Part shown: one piece after another, positions 45,767 to 54,514 of the stretch
Layout of the letters: each line of letters opens with the position of its first letter
How positions within the stretch are numbered: the stretch's first letter is position 1
Source of the DNA: Exiguobacterium sp. AM39-5BH
Lineage (GTDB): Bacteria; Bacillota; Bacilli; Exiguobacteriales; Exiguobacteriaceae
DNA: 64,000 nt
Direction: 5' to 3'
NCBI RefSeq assembly: GCF_003467445.1
Contig: NZ_QSGS01000001.1
Coordinates: 62,001 to 126,000, forward strand
Translations under genes and position numbers: made by a program
The notes under the pieces: generated by a model
What the model saw: the letters and a program-made list of their open reading frames with translations, nothing else
Database searches by the model: none
Told to the model about the DNA's origin: nothing

Positions 45767-47931
45767 ATGCATCACACACCAAATCAACAAACAACGTCTC
45801 ATGTGACGATTGAGCGGGCTACCTTGCTCTCGTTCGAAACGATTCGATTGGAAGTGATAACCGAATATGAATCCGTTCCAGTACAAATCGAGCGGAACGG
45901 TCGACCGGTCGAATATGTGGTGCTCAATGAACGGACGACAGAGACGGGGACGATTGAACGAGACATCCATTTGGCCCGACCGGTCACACTTGAAGCAGTG
46001 TATACGGTTTTTCACCCGGGACATAAAACGATTGTTGTTATACCTCGAGAGATTGTGCATACGGACGAATTTGAGAGACGTTACGCCTATGACGGACCGC
46101 TCGGCCTCGTATTTTTTGAGCAAACGATTGAGGCGTATGTCTGGTCACCAGTTGCCTTTTCCATCTGGTTTGTCATTCATGACCCTGACACACATCGTGA
46201 AATCGAGAGATACGTATGTCGAGGAAAGGTCGTGGCATGTGGCATGTGGACGTTCCCCGACTATATGAAAGTTATTATTATCGATTGTATGTCAAAACCC
46301 CAGTGGAAACGAATGAAGTCGTCGATCCTTACGTCAAAGCCGTCAGCTTAAATGGTGAATTTGGCGTACTGATCGATGTCGAGGCGACCGTAGCCGCGAA
46401 CGTGACGCCAACGGAACGCCCACCGTTACGGAAAGCGACAGATGCCGTCATCTACGAATTGCATATTCGTGATTTTACAAGCCACCCCTCGTCGACAAGT
46501 CGGATGAAAGGGATGTATGGTAGTATCACGGAGACCGGATTGAGAACGAGCGCCGGCAATAGTGCCGGCTTCGATTATTTAAAAGAACTTGGGGTGACCC
46601 ATCTGCAACTATTACCGGTCCATGATTTCGGCAGCGTCGATGAAGCGACTCGAATGCCTTATAACTGGGGGTATGACCCAACGCATTGGTTCGGACTAGA
46701 GGGCAGTTACGCCTCGAAACCTGACGAGCCGCTATCACGCATCTTGGAGTATGCCGAGATGGTCGATACCTTGCACCGCCATGACATGCGCGTCGTCGTC
46801 GACGTCGTCATGAACCATATCTTCATCCGAGAACAATCATCGCTCGAAGCGCTCGTGCCGTACTACTATTTCCGTTACGAGCATGACGGGACGGTCGCGA
46901 ACGGCACGGGCGTCGGAAATGACACCGCGTCGGAACGATATATGATGAGGCGAATGATTGTCGATTGTGTGACGTACTTTGCCGAGACGTATCACGTTGA
47001 CGGCTTCCGATTCGACTTAATGGGTATTCATGACGTCGAGACGATGAATCAAATTCGGGCCGCACTCGATAAAATCGATCGCTCGATTTTGATGTATGGG
47101 GAAGGATGGGACTTAGCAACGCCGCTCAGCCCGTCATTGAAAGCCTCATCGCATAACGCGGCCTTCATGCCCCGAATCGGTCATTTCAATGACATGATGC
47201 GTGACGCTTTGAAAGGGTCGACGTTCAACGACCGGGAGCGCGGGTTCGTCTCCGGGAACGAATGGCGGGAGTGGGAGTTGCGCGAATGTATCACCGGGGC
47301 GGTCCAAATCCCGAACGTCACCGTCGGGCGCTTCCCAAGTCCGCAGTATACGATCAATTATGTCGAAGCGCATGACAATTATACGACGTACGATAAATTG
47401 CTGTTGTCGTGTGAAGATATGGACGAGACGATGCGGTTACGGATGCAACGGTTCGCCACGGCCATCGTCATCACGTCGCAAGGCGTCCCCTTCCTCCATG
47501 CCGGCCAAGAGTTCGGTCGGACGAAACAAGGGGTCGAGAACAGCTATAATGCGCCGGACCGAATCAATCATTTCGATTGGGACTTGCGTGACGAACACCA
47601 AAGCGAGGTCGAGTTCGTGAAAACGCTCCTTAAACTGCGGCGCCGTCACACATGCTTCCGTTATGACACTCGTCAGAAAGTGATCGAGCAATTCAAGTTC
47701 CTGCCATCACCTCCAGGCGTGATTGCTTATGAGTTGACGGCGAGCCACTCCTATGACGCGTGGCAACGTGTCCGCGTCTATTTGAATGGAACGTTCAATG
47801 ATGTCATATTTCATGCCGATGGTGACTGGAACGTTTACGTACAGGGCGAAACAGCGAGTCTTGTCCCCATCGAACGAAATCCGTCTCAGATTCAAGTCGA
47901 GTCGTTGTCAATGACGATTATCGCGTGTTAA
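45767..47931 (+). CDS. amyX: Type I pullulanase, one frameshift
   Basis: A debranching enzyme of about 721 residues that cuts alpha-1,6 bonds in pullulan or glycogen-like polymers. The N-terminal part carries the CBM48 domain (YDGPLGLVFFEQTIEAYVWSPVA). The GH13 core has the pullulanase signature MPYNWGYDPTHWF, region I VVVDVVMNH, region II GFRFDLMGIHD with the nucleophile, region III MYGEGWDL and region IV YVEAHDNYTTYD. The frame breaks near 46215: one base is missing before ATGTCGAGG, inside REIERYV-MSRKGRGMWHVDVP. No signal peptide, so it is intracellular as B. subtilis AmyX, which also lies beside ytmP. Confidence 0.93.
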
Positions 47932-47975
47932 TATGGTGATTGTATCTTTGTGATTCTTAATGAGATTTGAGCGTG

Positions 47976-48776
47976 ATGAATATGTATTCAGATATAATCG
48001 GTGCGCTCGGTGAAGAGTGGACGGTGGCTTCCGCAGGCGGGATTACAGGCGAAGCGTACGTAGCGACGACGCGCCAACAAAAAATCTTTGTTAAACGGAA
48101 CTCGTCTCCGTTTTTAGCTATTCTTTCCGCCGAAGGCATCGTGCCCAAATTGCTGTGGACGAAACGGATGTTCAACGGTGATGTCCTCAGTGCCCAACAG
48201 TTCATCGAAGGTCGTGAGCTCTCGCCAGACGATATGAAACGGTCTGATGTGGCGGCACAGCTTGGGAAGATTCATCATTCGAAAGAGCTATTATTCATGT
48301 TGCAGCAGTTGAACCATACACCGGTCACGTCCTCGCTGTTGCTTCGGCAATGTGCCGCCTATAATCAAGGCGAATCGGACGTGACGATTGACGAGGCGGT
48401 CCGTTGGCTCGAGGCTCATCAACCGATCGATGACGAACGTGAACTCGTCGTCTGTCATTCGGACTTGAACCATAACAATTGGATCGAGGGCGAGACCGGT
48501 CTGTTATATTTGACCGACTGGGATGACGCCATTATCGCGGACCGTGCCTTTGATTTGGCCATGGTCGTCTATAGCTATGTCGACGAAGGGGACTGGGAGA
48601 CGTGGTTCAGCCATTACGGCACCCGTTTCACGTCCGAGTTACATGATCGAATGCACTGGTATGCGATTGCCCAAACAGTTCTTACATTGTATGGGGAACA
48701 GAACGATATCGCCCGTGCTGAAGGATTGACCGTACTTCGTGAACTGCTCGAGGAGGCAGATGAACGGATGCAATGA
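47976..48776 (+). CDS. ytmP: Aminoglycoside/choline kinase-like phosphotransferase, YtmP
   Basis: A 266-residue kinase-fold protein. The catalytic loop VVCHSDLNHNNW and the metal-binding LTDWDDAIIADRAFDLA are the Brenner motif and DxD of aminoglycoside and choline kinases. Position between amyX and trmB (ytmQ) matches B. subtilis ytmP. Its substrate is unknown. The start is uncertain: ATG 47976 or 47982, with only a weak GAGATTTGAG upstream. Confidence 0.85.
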   Translation: MNMYSDIIGALGEEWTVASAGGITGEAYVATTRQQKIFVKRNSSPFLAILSAEGIVPKLLWTKRMFNGDVLSAQQFIEGRELSPDDMKRSDVAAQLGKIHHSKELLFMLQQLNHTPVTSSLLLRQCAAYNQGESDVTIDEAVRWLEAHQPIDDERELVVCHSDLNHNNWIEGETGLLYLTDWDDAIIADRAFDLAMVVYSYVDEGDWETWFSHYGTRFTSELHDRMHWYAIAQTVLTLYGEQNDIARAEGLTVLRELLEEADERMQ

Positions 48777-48778
48777 AA

Positions 48779-48812
48779 AAAGGGATGGTTCACAAGTGTG
48801 AGCCATCCCTTT
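48779..48812. terminator. Bidirectional terminator after ytmP
   Basis: AAAGGGATGGTTCAC, loop aagt, GTGAGCCATCCCTTT with one wobble. It also ends the convergent small gene at 48821. Confidence 0.85.
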
Positions 48813-48820
48813 CATATGCA

Positions 48821-48931
48821 TTAGATATCATCAGGTTTCATGAAATACGCCCATACGAACGTTGCGACGACAGCGCCAAAAAATGTCAGCGGAGCCGCGT
48901 AAAAAATTAAGAATTGATCCAACGTGCTCAT
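48821..48931 (-). CDS. 36-residue single-pass membrane microprotein, CydS-like
   Basis: A frame too short for usual gene calling. It has a strong AAGGAGG seven bases before ATG and encodes a protein starting MSTLDQFLIFYAAPLTFF, one membrane helix (LTFFGAVVATFVWAYF) and ending MKPDDI. Between two terminators (48779-48812 and the trmB leader) it stands as its own transcription unit. The FLIFYA-P-x motif near the N-terminus and the short charged tail resemble the small bd oxidase subunit CydS of Geobacillus, but no cydAB is in the window, so the assignment is tentative. Confidence 0.65.
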   Translation of the reverse strand: MSTLDQFLIFYAAPLTFFGAVVATFVWAYFMKPDDI

Positions 48932-49066
48932 TGATATAACCTCCTTGTGAAGGATGATTCATGTCCATTAAACAATGATTTCGTGTATAATCGCAAGGGG
49001 ACTGCTCGCGCGAAGCGGTTAGTCAGCTTAAACTTGAACATTTCTTGAACGAAAGGTTGGAAAAAC

Positions 49067-49714
49067 ATGCGTTTACGTCACAAGCCTTGGGCCAAAGAAT
49101 ATATGGAGGCTCAAGAACACGTCTTTATTACTCATCCCGAAACGTTAAAAGGGAACTGGAAAACGGAATTTAAGAACGATCATCCGCTCTTCATCGAAGT
49201 CGGATCGGGAAAAGGTCAATTCATATTAGGAATGGCCAAGCAGTATCCGGACGTCAACTTTATCGCCATCGAGTTGTTCGAGAGCGTTGCCGTGTCAATC
49301 GTGCAAAAACTTATCGAAACGCCGATGCCAAACGTCCGTGTCTTGACCGTCGATGCTAAGCAACTCGTCGACTATTTCGAGGCCGGCGAAGTCGATCGCG
49401 TCTATTTGAATTTCTCGGATCCATGGCCGAAGACACGACATGCGAAACGACGGTTGACGTACAAGACATTCCTAGCCACGTACGAGGCGGTCTTACCACG
49501 TGGGGGCGAGATTCACTTCAAGACAGATAATCGTGGATTGTTCGAATATTCGCTCGAAAGTATGAGCCAATATGGCATGTACTTCACAGAAATTTCACTT
49601 GACCTTCATAAAAATGAACCTATAGATAACGTCCGAACCGAGTACGAAGAGCGCTTTAGTGCCATGGGCCAACCGATTTATCGGATGGAGGCTGCCTTCC
49701 GTCCGAAAATTTGA
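49067..49714 (+). CDS. trmB: tRNA (guanine-N7-)-methyltransferase (m7G46)
   Basis: Methylates G46 in the variable loop of tRNAs. The 215-residue protein starts MRLRHKPWAKEYMEAQEHVF, has the SAM motif FIEVGSGKGQFILGMAKQYPDVNFIAIEL, and the TrmB signature LNFSDPWPKTRHAKRRLTYKTFL with its catalytic Asp region, then GGEIHFKTDNRGLFEYSLE. Same place as B. subtilis ytmQ beside ytmP. AAAGGTTGG precedes the ATG. Confidence 0.96.
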   Translation: MRLRHKPWAKEYMEAQEHVFITHPETLKGNWKTEFKNDHPLFIEVGSGKGQFILGMAKQYPDVNFIAIELFESVAVSIVQKLIETPMPNVRVLTVDAKQLVDYFEAGEVDRVYLNFSDPWPKTRHAKRRLTYKTFLATYEAVLPRGGEIHFKTDNRGLFEYSLESMSQYGMYFTEISLDLHKNEPIDNVRTEYEERFSAMGQPIYRMEAAFRPKI

Positions 49715-49813
49715 CACGCTTTTTTCTTATTTTAATAGCATTTTCTTCACACTTTTTTCTTTCTTCTTGGTACAATAGGAATGACGCTAAACTGTAATTA
49801 AAGAAGGGGGAAC

Positions 49814-50328
49814 ATGGGGATGTTGAAAAAGCATGGGCAAGCCTGCTTGCACTAATCTTCATTCTAACAATCGCACCACTTAATACCTCGGCAAACGAGG
49901 CGTTCTTGGACGCCCTTGAAGAGGATTTGAAAGCCACGCACTATGACTACAAAGAAGGAACGGCTAAAATCGTAAAAGAAGAGACGCTCCGTCATTCAAA
50001 TGGAAATGAAGTCATCGCTGCGGTCGTTGAAGTTGATACGATCCGCGACGGCATCTTCATTACACGGAAGACCGAGTTCCATTACTATGATGCGACGGAT
50101 AACAAAATCCTCGCAACAGCTGACCTTGCAGAAGTTGAAGGTGCGACTGAATTCGCAGACGCGAACATCGACATGCTTGGCCAAAAAATCGTTTATTGGT
50201 TGCCTGTCTTGATTTTGTTACTCTTGATTGCGATTCCAGCCTTGATTTTGTTCGTCGTCGTTCCACGTTTCTACTCGACGAGCGAGTACATGAACCCGAT
50301 TTACGAGAAAAACGATAACCCACGTTAA
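49814..50328 (+). CDS. Secreted/membrane protein of unknown function, one frameshift
   Basis: A protein of about 171 residues when the run of five A residues near 49826-49830 is read as six: MLKKAWASLLALIFILTIAPLNTSANEA is then a clear signal peptide, joined to the long frame from AFLDALEEDLKATHYDYKEG. The exported part contains KIVKEETLRHSNGNEVIAAVVEVDTIRDG and TEFHYYDATDNKILATADL. A C-terminal membrane helix (YWLPVLILLLLIAIPALILFVVVP) precedes a short tail. No family recognised. AAGAAGGGGG lies before the start. The IS3 relic follows directly. Confidence 0.65.
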
Positions 50329-50341
50329 AAAAGAGCAACGA

Positions 50342-50805
50342 TGAACTGCCCCATAAAGTTGGACATGAAAATCCAACTTTTATGGGGTGTTTTTTTTATG
50401 ATCAAATGTTCCTCGAGATGGAGAACGCACCGTTAAAAAGGTTGAAAGCCTTGATTCAACAAGAGGAAGCGCGACGAACTGGACAGGTGCAAGTGATCAA
50501 CGAGCTCCGGGCTACAGGTCTAAAACGAGAAGTGGGTGACCGATGTCACCGAGTTCCACCTTTTCGGGGAGAAACTCTATCTCTCAACGATGATGGATCT
50601 GGCAAACCGGGAGATCATCGCCTATTCGATGTCCGATAAGCCTAAGTACCCCTTCATCAACGAGATGTTAGACCAAACCATCGCAAAACTTGACAGTGAT
50701 AGTATCAAGAAACGACTAAAAACCTGAGCCCGGTGGAATACCGGACGCAGGTTCTAAAGGTCGCTTAACAAACTATTTAGTGCCTAACTTTTTTGGTTCA
50801 GTTCA
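50342..50805 (+). mobile_element. Internally deleted IS3-family (IS150-like) element
   Basis: The 464-base relic has ends TGAACTGCCCCATAAAGTT (left) and, as complement, TGAACTGAACCAAAAAAGTT (right), flanked by a CGA direct repeat (50339-50341 and 50806-50808) as expected for this family. Inside are fragments of transposase only: [20 protein letters not shown] from the start of Orf[35 protein letters not shown] from its catalytic core (one DD-E aspartate), and [14 protein letters not shown], its end. About two-thirds of a full element is missing. It cannot transpose on its own but could be mobilised in trans. Confidence 0.85.
50349..50391 (+). terminator. Terminator-like hairpin at the left end of the IS3 relic
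   Basis: CCCCATAAAGTTGGA, loop catgaaaa, TCCAACTTTTATGGGG with a single bulged base, followed by TGTTTTTTTT. It would stop transcription entering from the gene at 49814. Confidence 0.7.
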
Positions 50806-50817
50806 CGAGGCACTTTT

Positions 50818-51182
50818 TTATGCCATCTTTAATTGATCGACGATTTGACTGACGTTCATGCCGTTTCCAGAAGAAACCGCTGCGACGAAGGCGCTCTCGA
50901 CAATCGGTCCATCAAAGAACTGGATTGTTTTTTCACCTTCATACATGTCGACGGCGAGTTCGGCGTTCATCGTAGCCGAACCGATATCGGTCAAGATAAG
51001 CGCTTCGTTTTCAATGGCATCGATCGCTTCGAGGATCCGTGTCACATCGGTCCCGATGCTTCCGTCTTCAAGCCCGCTCGCAACGTGGATTGGAACTGAC
51101 GGAGCCATTTCTTTCATTAAATCGCGAATACCTTCGCCGATTTTTACGCTGTGCGATACGATGATCAGCTCTACGATGTCAT
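50818..51182 (-). CDS. dhaM: Dihydroxyacetone kinase phosphoryl donor subunit DhaM, one frameshift
   Basis: DhaM is a PTS EIIA-mannose-like domain that takes phosphate from HPr and passes it to the ADP bound on DhaL. The active-site histidine lies in LIIVSHSVKIGEGIRDL, with GSIGTDVTRILEAI and ALILTDIGSATMNAELA further on. The start overlaps the DhaL stop (GAATGA) but requires one added base near 51177 (ATGACATC to ATGAACATC or similar). At about 121 residues it is the single-domain form. Last gene of the operon. Confidence 0.85.
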
Positions 51183-51769
51183 TCGACCTCCTTCAAAATT
51201 GCTTTCAAGATGATTGAACTCGACATGGCGCCCGGATCGATCGTACCTCGGGAGTTTTCACCGAAGTAAGAGGCCCGACCTTTCGTCGCCCTCATATCTT
51301 CTGTCGCTTTGACGAGTTCGTCGAGTTTCGCATCAAAGTTGTCCGATGCCTGTAAGTCACTTAAGAACGGCTCCCACACATCGACCATCGTCTTTTGGCC
51401 AACTTCCGATTTACCCCGGTTCTTAATAGCGGAAGATGCCTCTGCTAGCGCCTCTTTAACGAGAGCGAAATCGGCTTCTATCGCATTTTCAAACTTTGGA
51501 GCAGCCTTGACGAACGCAGACCCATATAATGGTCCGGCTGCACCACCAATTTTTGACATAAGCGTCATTCCGACTTTTTTACTTAATTCGCCAAGCGTGG
51601 CGTAGTCGTCATCGAGGATCGCGACGACCGCTTCGAAGCCTCGCGACATATTGATGCCATGGTCCCCATCACCAATGGCGCGGTCAAGATCGGTAAGAAT
51701 ATCCTTGTTCGCCTCAATCTCTGACTGGGCGTTCCGTAAAGCTTGCTTGAATCCTTCGATCGTCAACAT
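51179..51769 (-). CDS. dhaL: Dihydroxyacetone kinase, ADP-binding subunit DhaL
   Basis: A 196-residue DhaL. The ADP and magnesium-binding signature AIGDGDHGINMSRGF with its aspartates, and GKSEVGQKTMVDVWEPF, GRASYFGENSRGTIDPGAMSS are intact. DhaL keeps ADP as a cofactor re-phosphorylated by DhaM and passes phosphate to dihydroxyacetone on DhaK. It lies 23 bases after dhaK and overlaps dhaM by four bases. Confidence 0.93.
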   Translation of the reverse strand: MLTIEGFKQALRNAQSEIEANKDILTDLDRAIGDGDHGINMSRGFEAVVAILDDDYATLGELSKKVGMTLMSKIGGAAGPLYGSAFVKAAPKFENAIEADFALVKEALAEASSAIKNRGKSEVGQKTMVDVWEPFLSDLQASDNFDAKLDELVKATEDMRATKGRASYFGENSRGTIDPGAMSSSIILKAILKEVE

Positions 51770-51792
51770 TGCCTGAACACCTCATTCATAGA

Positions 51793-52770
51793 TTAGAGTT
51801 TGAAACCGAGTGCCGCCGATGGTGCATCAAGATAGTTCGTCATTTCTTCATCGAGCGGCAGGAGCGTAATCGAGAAGCCGTGCATCTCGAGTGATGTCAT
51901 ATAGTTGCCGACGTATTTGCGTTTCAATGAATAGCCGGCATCCTCCAATTTTTTCGCGACGAAGTGATACGTCACGTACAGTTCGGATAGAGGTGTGCCG
52001 CCCATGCCATTTACCATGACGGCGACTTCACCAGGGGTGACTTCTTTTTTTAAGTGATCGAGCAAATCGTCGACGATCGCATCGACGTTCGTCGTCGGTT
52101 TCCGTTCAACGCCGCGTTCACCGTGAATCCCGATTCCAATTTCCATCTCTTCTTCGTTCAAATCGAAACCTGGTTTACCGCTTACGGGCATATAACATGG
52201 CTCGACGGCCATTCCCATCGAACGAACGTTGGCAGCGACTTTCTCTGCAAGCGCTTTCACTTCTTCGAGTGATTTCCCACTCGCTGCGGCCGCACCGGCA
52301 ATCTTATGAACGAAGACGGTCCCAGCAACACCGCGACGGTCTTCTTTGTTCGTGATAGCGACGTCATCAGCGACAACGACATGGTCGACTTTTATTCCTT
52401 CAGCGTCCGCTAACTCTGCAGCAAGTTCGAAGTTCATGACATCACCCGCATAGTTTTTAACGATGAGCAACACACCTTTGCCACCGTCAGCCGCTTTGAT
52501 GCCCTCGAGCACCATGTCCGGAGTTGGGGAAGTGAACACTTCGCCACATACGGCGGCATCGAGCATCCCATCGCCTACGTAACCGGCGTGCGCTGGTTCA
52601 TGCCCGCTACCCCCACCTGAGACAAGTCCGACTTTACCGGATTTTGCCCCCTCGGCCCGACAGATTACATTGAAGCCTTCCACACGACCGTACAGTTCAG
52701 GATGGGCATGAACCATACCTTCAACCATTTGCGACACAAGCTCGTTTGCTTCACCGATCAGTTTCTTCAC
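51793..52770 (-). CDS. dhaK: Dihydroxyacetone kinase, substrate-binding subunit DhaK
   Basis: A 325-residue DhaK that binds dihydroxyacetone covalently through a histidine. GGGSGHEPAHAGYVGDGMLDAA is the family signature, and the substrate-binding histidine lies in IGIGIHGERGVERK. The NYAGDVMNFELAAELA segment is typical. GTG start with AAAAAGGAG upstream. First gene of dhaKLM, which makes dihydroxyacetone phosphate for glycolysis; phosphate would come from the enzyme I at the left of the window. Confidence 0.94.
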   Translation of the reverse strand: MKKLIGEANELVSQMVEGMVHAHPELYGRVEGFNVICRAEGAKSGKVGLVSGGGSGHEPAHAGYVGDGMLDAAVCGEVFTSPTPDMVLEGIKAADGGKGVLLIVKNYAGDVMNFELAAELADAEGIKVDHVVVADDVAITNKEDRRGVAGTVFVHKIAGAAAASGKSLEEVKALAEKVAANVRSMGMAVEPCYMPVSGKPGFDLNEEEMEIGIGIHGERGVERKPTTNVDAIVDDLLDHLKKEVTPGEVAVMVNGMGGTPLSELYVTYHFVAKKLEDAGYSLKRKYVGNYMTSLEMHGFSITLLPLDEEMTNYLDAPSAALGFKL

Positions 52771-52837
52771 GTGGAACCACTCCTTTTTAGTTTAAAAAGT
52801 ACCATATTCAATTTTCCACTTTTTGAAGCTAATTAAA

Positions 52838-52868
52838 CAAAAAAAGTCGGCGAATGTGATCGCCGACT
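52838..52868 (-). terminator. Terminator after the PepSY gene
   Basis: On the minus strand AGTCGGCG, loop, CGCCGACT followed by a run of T residues; it separates the PepSY gene from the dhaKLM operon. Confidence 0.85.
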
Positions 52869-52873
52869 CCATA

Positions 52874-53176
52874 TCATGCATATTCAAGTAAAGCGCCAGT
52901 CTCTGAATCGACTGTAAATTGGTACGTCTTCTCTTCGTCATTCTCGAGAACCGAGATTCCACCTTTGAAGACGTCGTACTCTCGCCCGTCATACGCGTAA
53001 ATCTCAGGTGAAGCCGAAATCCAGGCGCCTTGAACATGCCCTTTTGCTGAGAATGCCCGTTTCGTGTACTCGAGGGCATCTTCGGCCGATAAGCTACGTT
53101 CGTCTAACACTTTTTTCGTCATAAGTGCGGCTGCGATCGCAACCCCAATTCCCACTAACCAATAACTTTTTTTCAT
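52874..53176 (-). CDS. PepSY-domain membrane-anchored protein
   Basis: A 100-residue protein with an N-terminal signal-anchor (YWLVGIGVAIAAALM) and one PepSY-like domain: SAEDALEYTKRAFSAKGHVQGAWISASPEIYAYDGREYDVFKGGISVLENDEEKTYQFTVDSETGALLEYA. Such domains are proposed to inhibit proteases in the wall space. ATG at 53176 has GGGAGG ahead. It runs divergently from ytoP. Confidence 0.78.
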   Translation of the reverse strand: MKKSYWLVGIGVAIAAALMTKKVLDERSLSAEDALEYTKRAFSAKGHVQGAWISASPEIYAYDGREYDVFKGGISVLENDEEKTYQFTVDSETGALLEYA

Positions 53177-53275
53177 ATGACTACCTCCCCTTGAACTATG
53201 GCTATCATAAACATCGTACCAAAACCTGTACCCCATTGGAACGAAAACCATTCGCATCTGCCGAAAAGTTCTGTA

Positions 53276-53281
53276 TATAAT
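53276..53281 (+). promoter_or_regulatory. ytoP promoter -10 element
   Basis: TATAAT, 32 bases before the ytoP start; the -35 region is weak. Confidence 0.5.
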
Positions 53282-53312
53282 GAAACAAGAACGGTTGAAG
53301 GGATGAATGGAA

Positions 53313-54386
53313 ATGGAACAAAAAACAAGAGAATTATTTAAGACGTTGACAGAACTTCCAGGCGCTCCAGGGTTTGAATCACAAGTCCGTAACTTTGTTC
53401 GTAACCGGATCACGCCGCACGTCGATGAAGTCATGACAGATGGAATCGGATCGATCTTTGGGAAACGTGTCGGTGACGAAGCGGGACCGCGCGTCATGGT
53501 GGCTGGACATATGGACGAAGTCGCATTCATGGTCACCCGGATTACAGAAAACGGGATGCTTTACATACAGCCGCTCGGTGGGTGGTGGAGTCAAGTCCTC
53601 ATGGCCCAACGGTTTGACATTGTGACTGCGAACGGTTCGATTCCCGGGGTTGTCGCTTCGACACCACCGCATTTACTCGGACCGGAGGCGATGAGCAAAC
53701 CGATGGAAATCAAACAGATGTTCATCGATATCGGGGCCGATACGAAAGAAGAAGCGGAATCGTGGGGTGTACGGCCCGGTCTTCCAGCTGTGCCGGCGAG
53801 TGAGTTCACGCCGCTCAAACATCCGAAGAAAGTCATGGCAAAGGCGTGGGACAACCGTTACGGTGTCGGACTTGCGATCGAGCTCCTTGAAGAGACGACG
53901 AAAGCGGATCATCCAAACATTTTGTTCTCTGGGGCGACCGTACAAGAAGAAGTCGGTCTCCGTGGTGCCCAAACAGCAGCCGAAATGATTCGTCCGGATG
54001 TCGCGCTTGTCCTCGACGCATCACCAGCCAACGATGCATCAGGCAATAAGACAGAGTTTGGACAGCTCGGGGAAGGGGCACTCATTCGTATCCTCGATCG
54101 GGTCATGGTCATGTCTCCTGAGATGCGTGACTTCCTGCTCGATACGGCAGCTGATGAAAATATCAAGACCCAGTATTTCGTCTCGCCAGGTGGCACGGAT
54201 GCGGGTCGCATCCACATGAGCGGGGAAGGGGTGCCGACGGCCGTCATCGGTGTCGCGGCGCGTTATATCCACACGCATGCCTCGATTTTGCATACGGACG
54301 ACTACGACGCGGCGAAAGCGCTCCTGAAGGCACTCGTCAAACGACTCGATCGCTCGACGATGGAGACGCTCCGGGCCACCCGCTAA
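53313..54386 (+). CDS. ytoP: M42 family glutamyl aminopeptidase/deblocking peptidase, YtoP
   Basis: A 357-residue M42 metallo-aminopeptidase. Metal-binding residues are in VAGHMDEVAFMV, AWDNRYGVGLAIELLEE, TVQEEVGLRGAQTAAEM with the catalytic Glu, VLDASPANDA and the last His in YIHTHASILHTDDYDAA. B. subtilis YtoP has the same size and leads the same ytoP-ytpP-ytpQ-ytpR cluster. ATG at 53313 is preferred over 53307 for spacing to AAGGG. Confidence 0.93.
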   Translation: MEQKTRELFKTLTELPGAPGFESQVRNFVRNRITPHVDEVMTDGIGSIFGKRVGDEAGPRVMVAGHMDEVAFMVTRITENGMLYIQPLGGWWSQVLMAQRFDIVTANGSIPGVVASTPPHLLGPEAMSKPMEIKQMFIDIGADTKEEAESWGVRPGLPAVPASEFTPLKHPKKVMAKAWDNRYGVGLAIELLEETTKADHPNILFSGATVQEEVGLRGAQTAAEMIRPDVALVLDASPANDASGNKTEFGQLGEGALIRILDRVMVMSPEMRDFLLDTAADENIKTQYFVSPGGTDAGRIHMSGEGVPTAVIGVAARYIHTHASILHTDDYDAAKALLKALVKRLDRSTMETLRATR

Positions 54387-54398
54387 TCCACATAGAGG

Positions 54399-54425
54399 AC
54401 GTCACTCACATAGTGACGTTTTTTT
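54399..54425 (+). terminator. Terminator after ytoP
   Basis: ACGTCACT, loop cacat, AGTGACGT, then a T run. Confidence 0.85.
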
Positions 54426-54514
54426 CATATTGAATTTTTTCTCGAAACACTTATACTGGGAGAAGTGTGAAGACAAAAACTTTACGACTGACAAGACAGA
54501 AAAGGGAGGCACCC

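Noticed and set aside
50382..50727. Two short frames in the IS3 relic as functional transposase
   Set aside because: They carry only disconnected fragments of OrfB and lack most of the DDE core.
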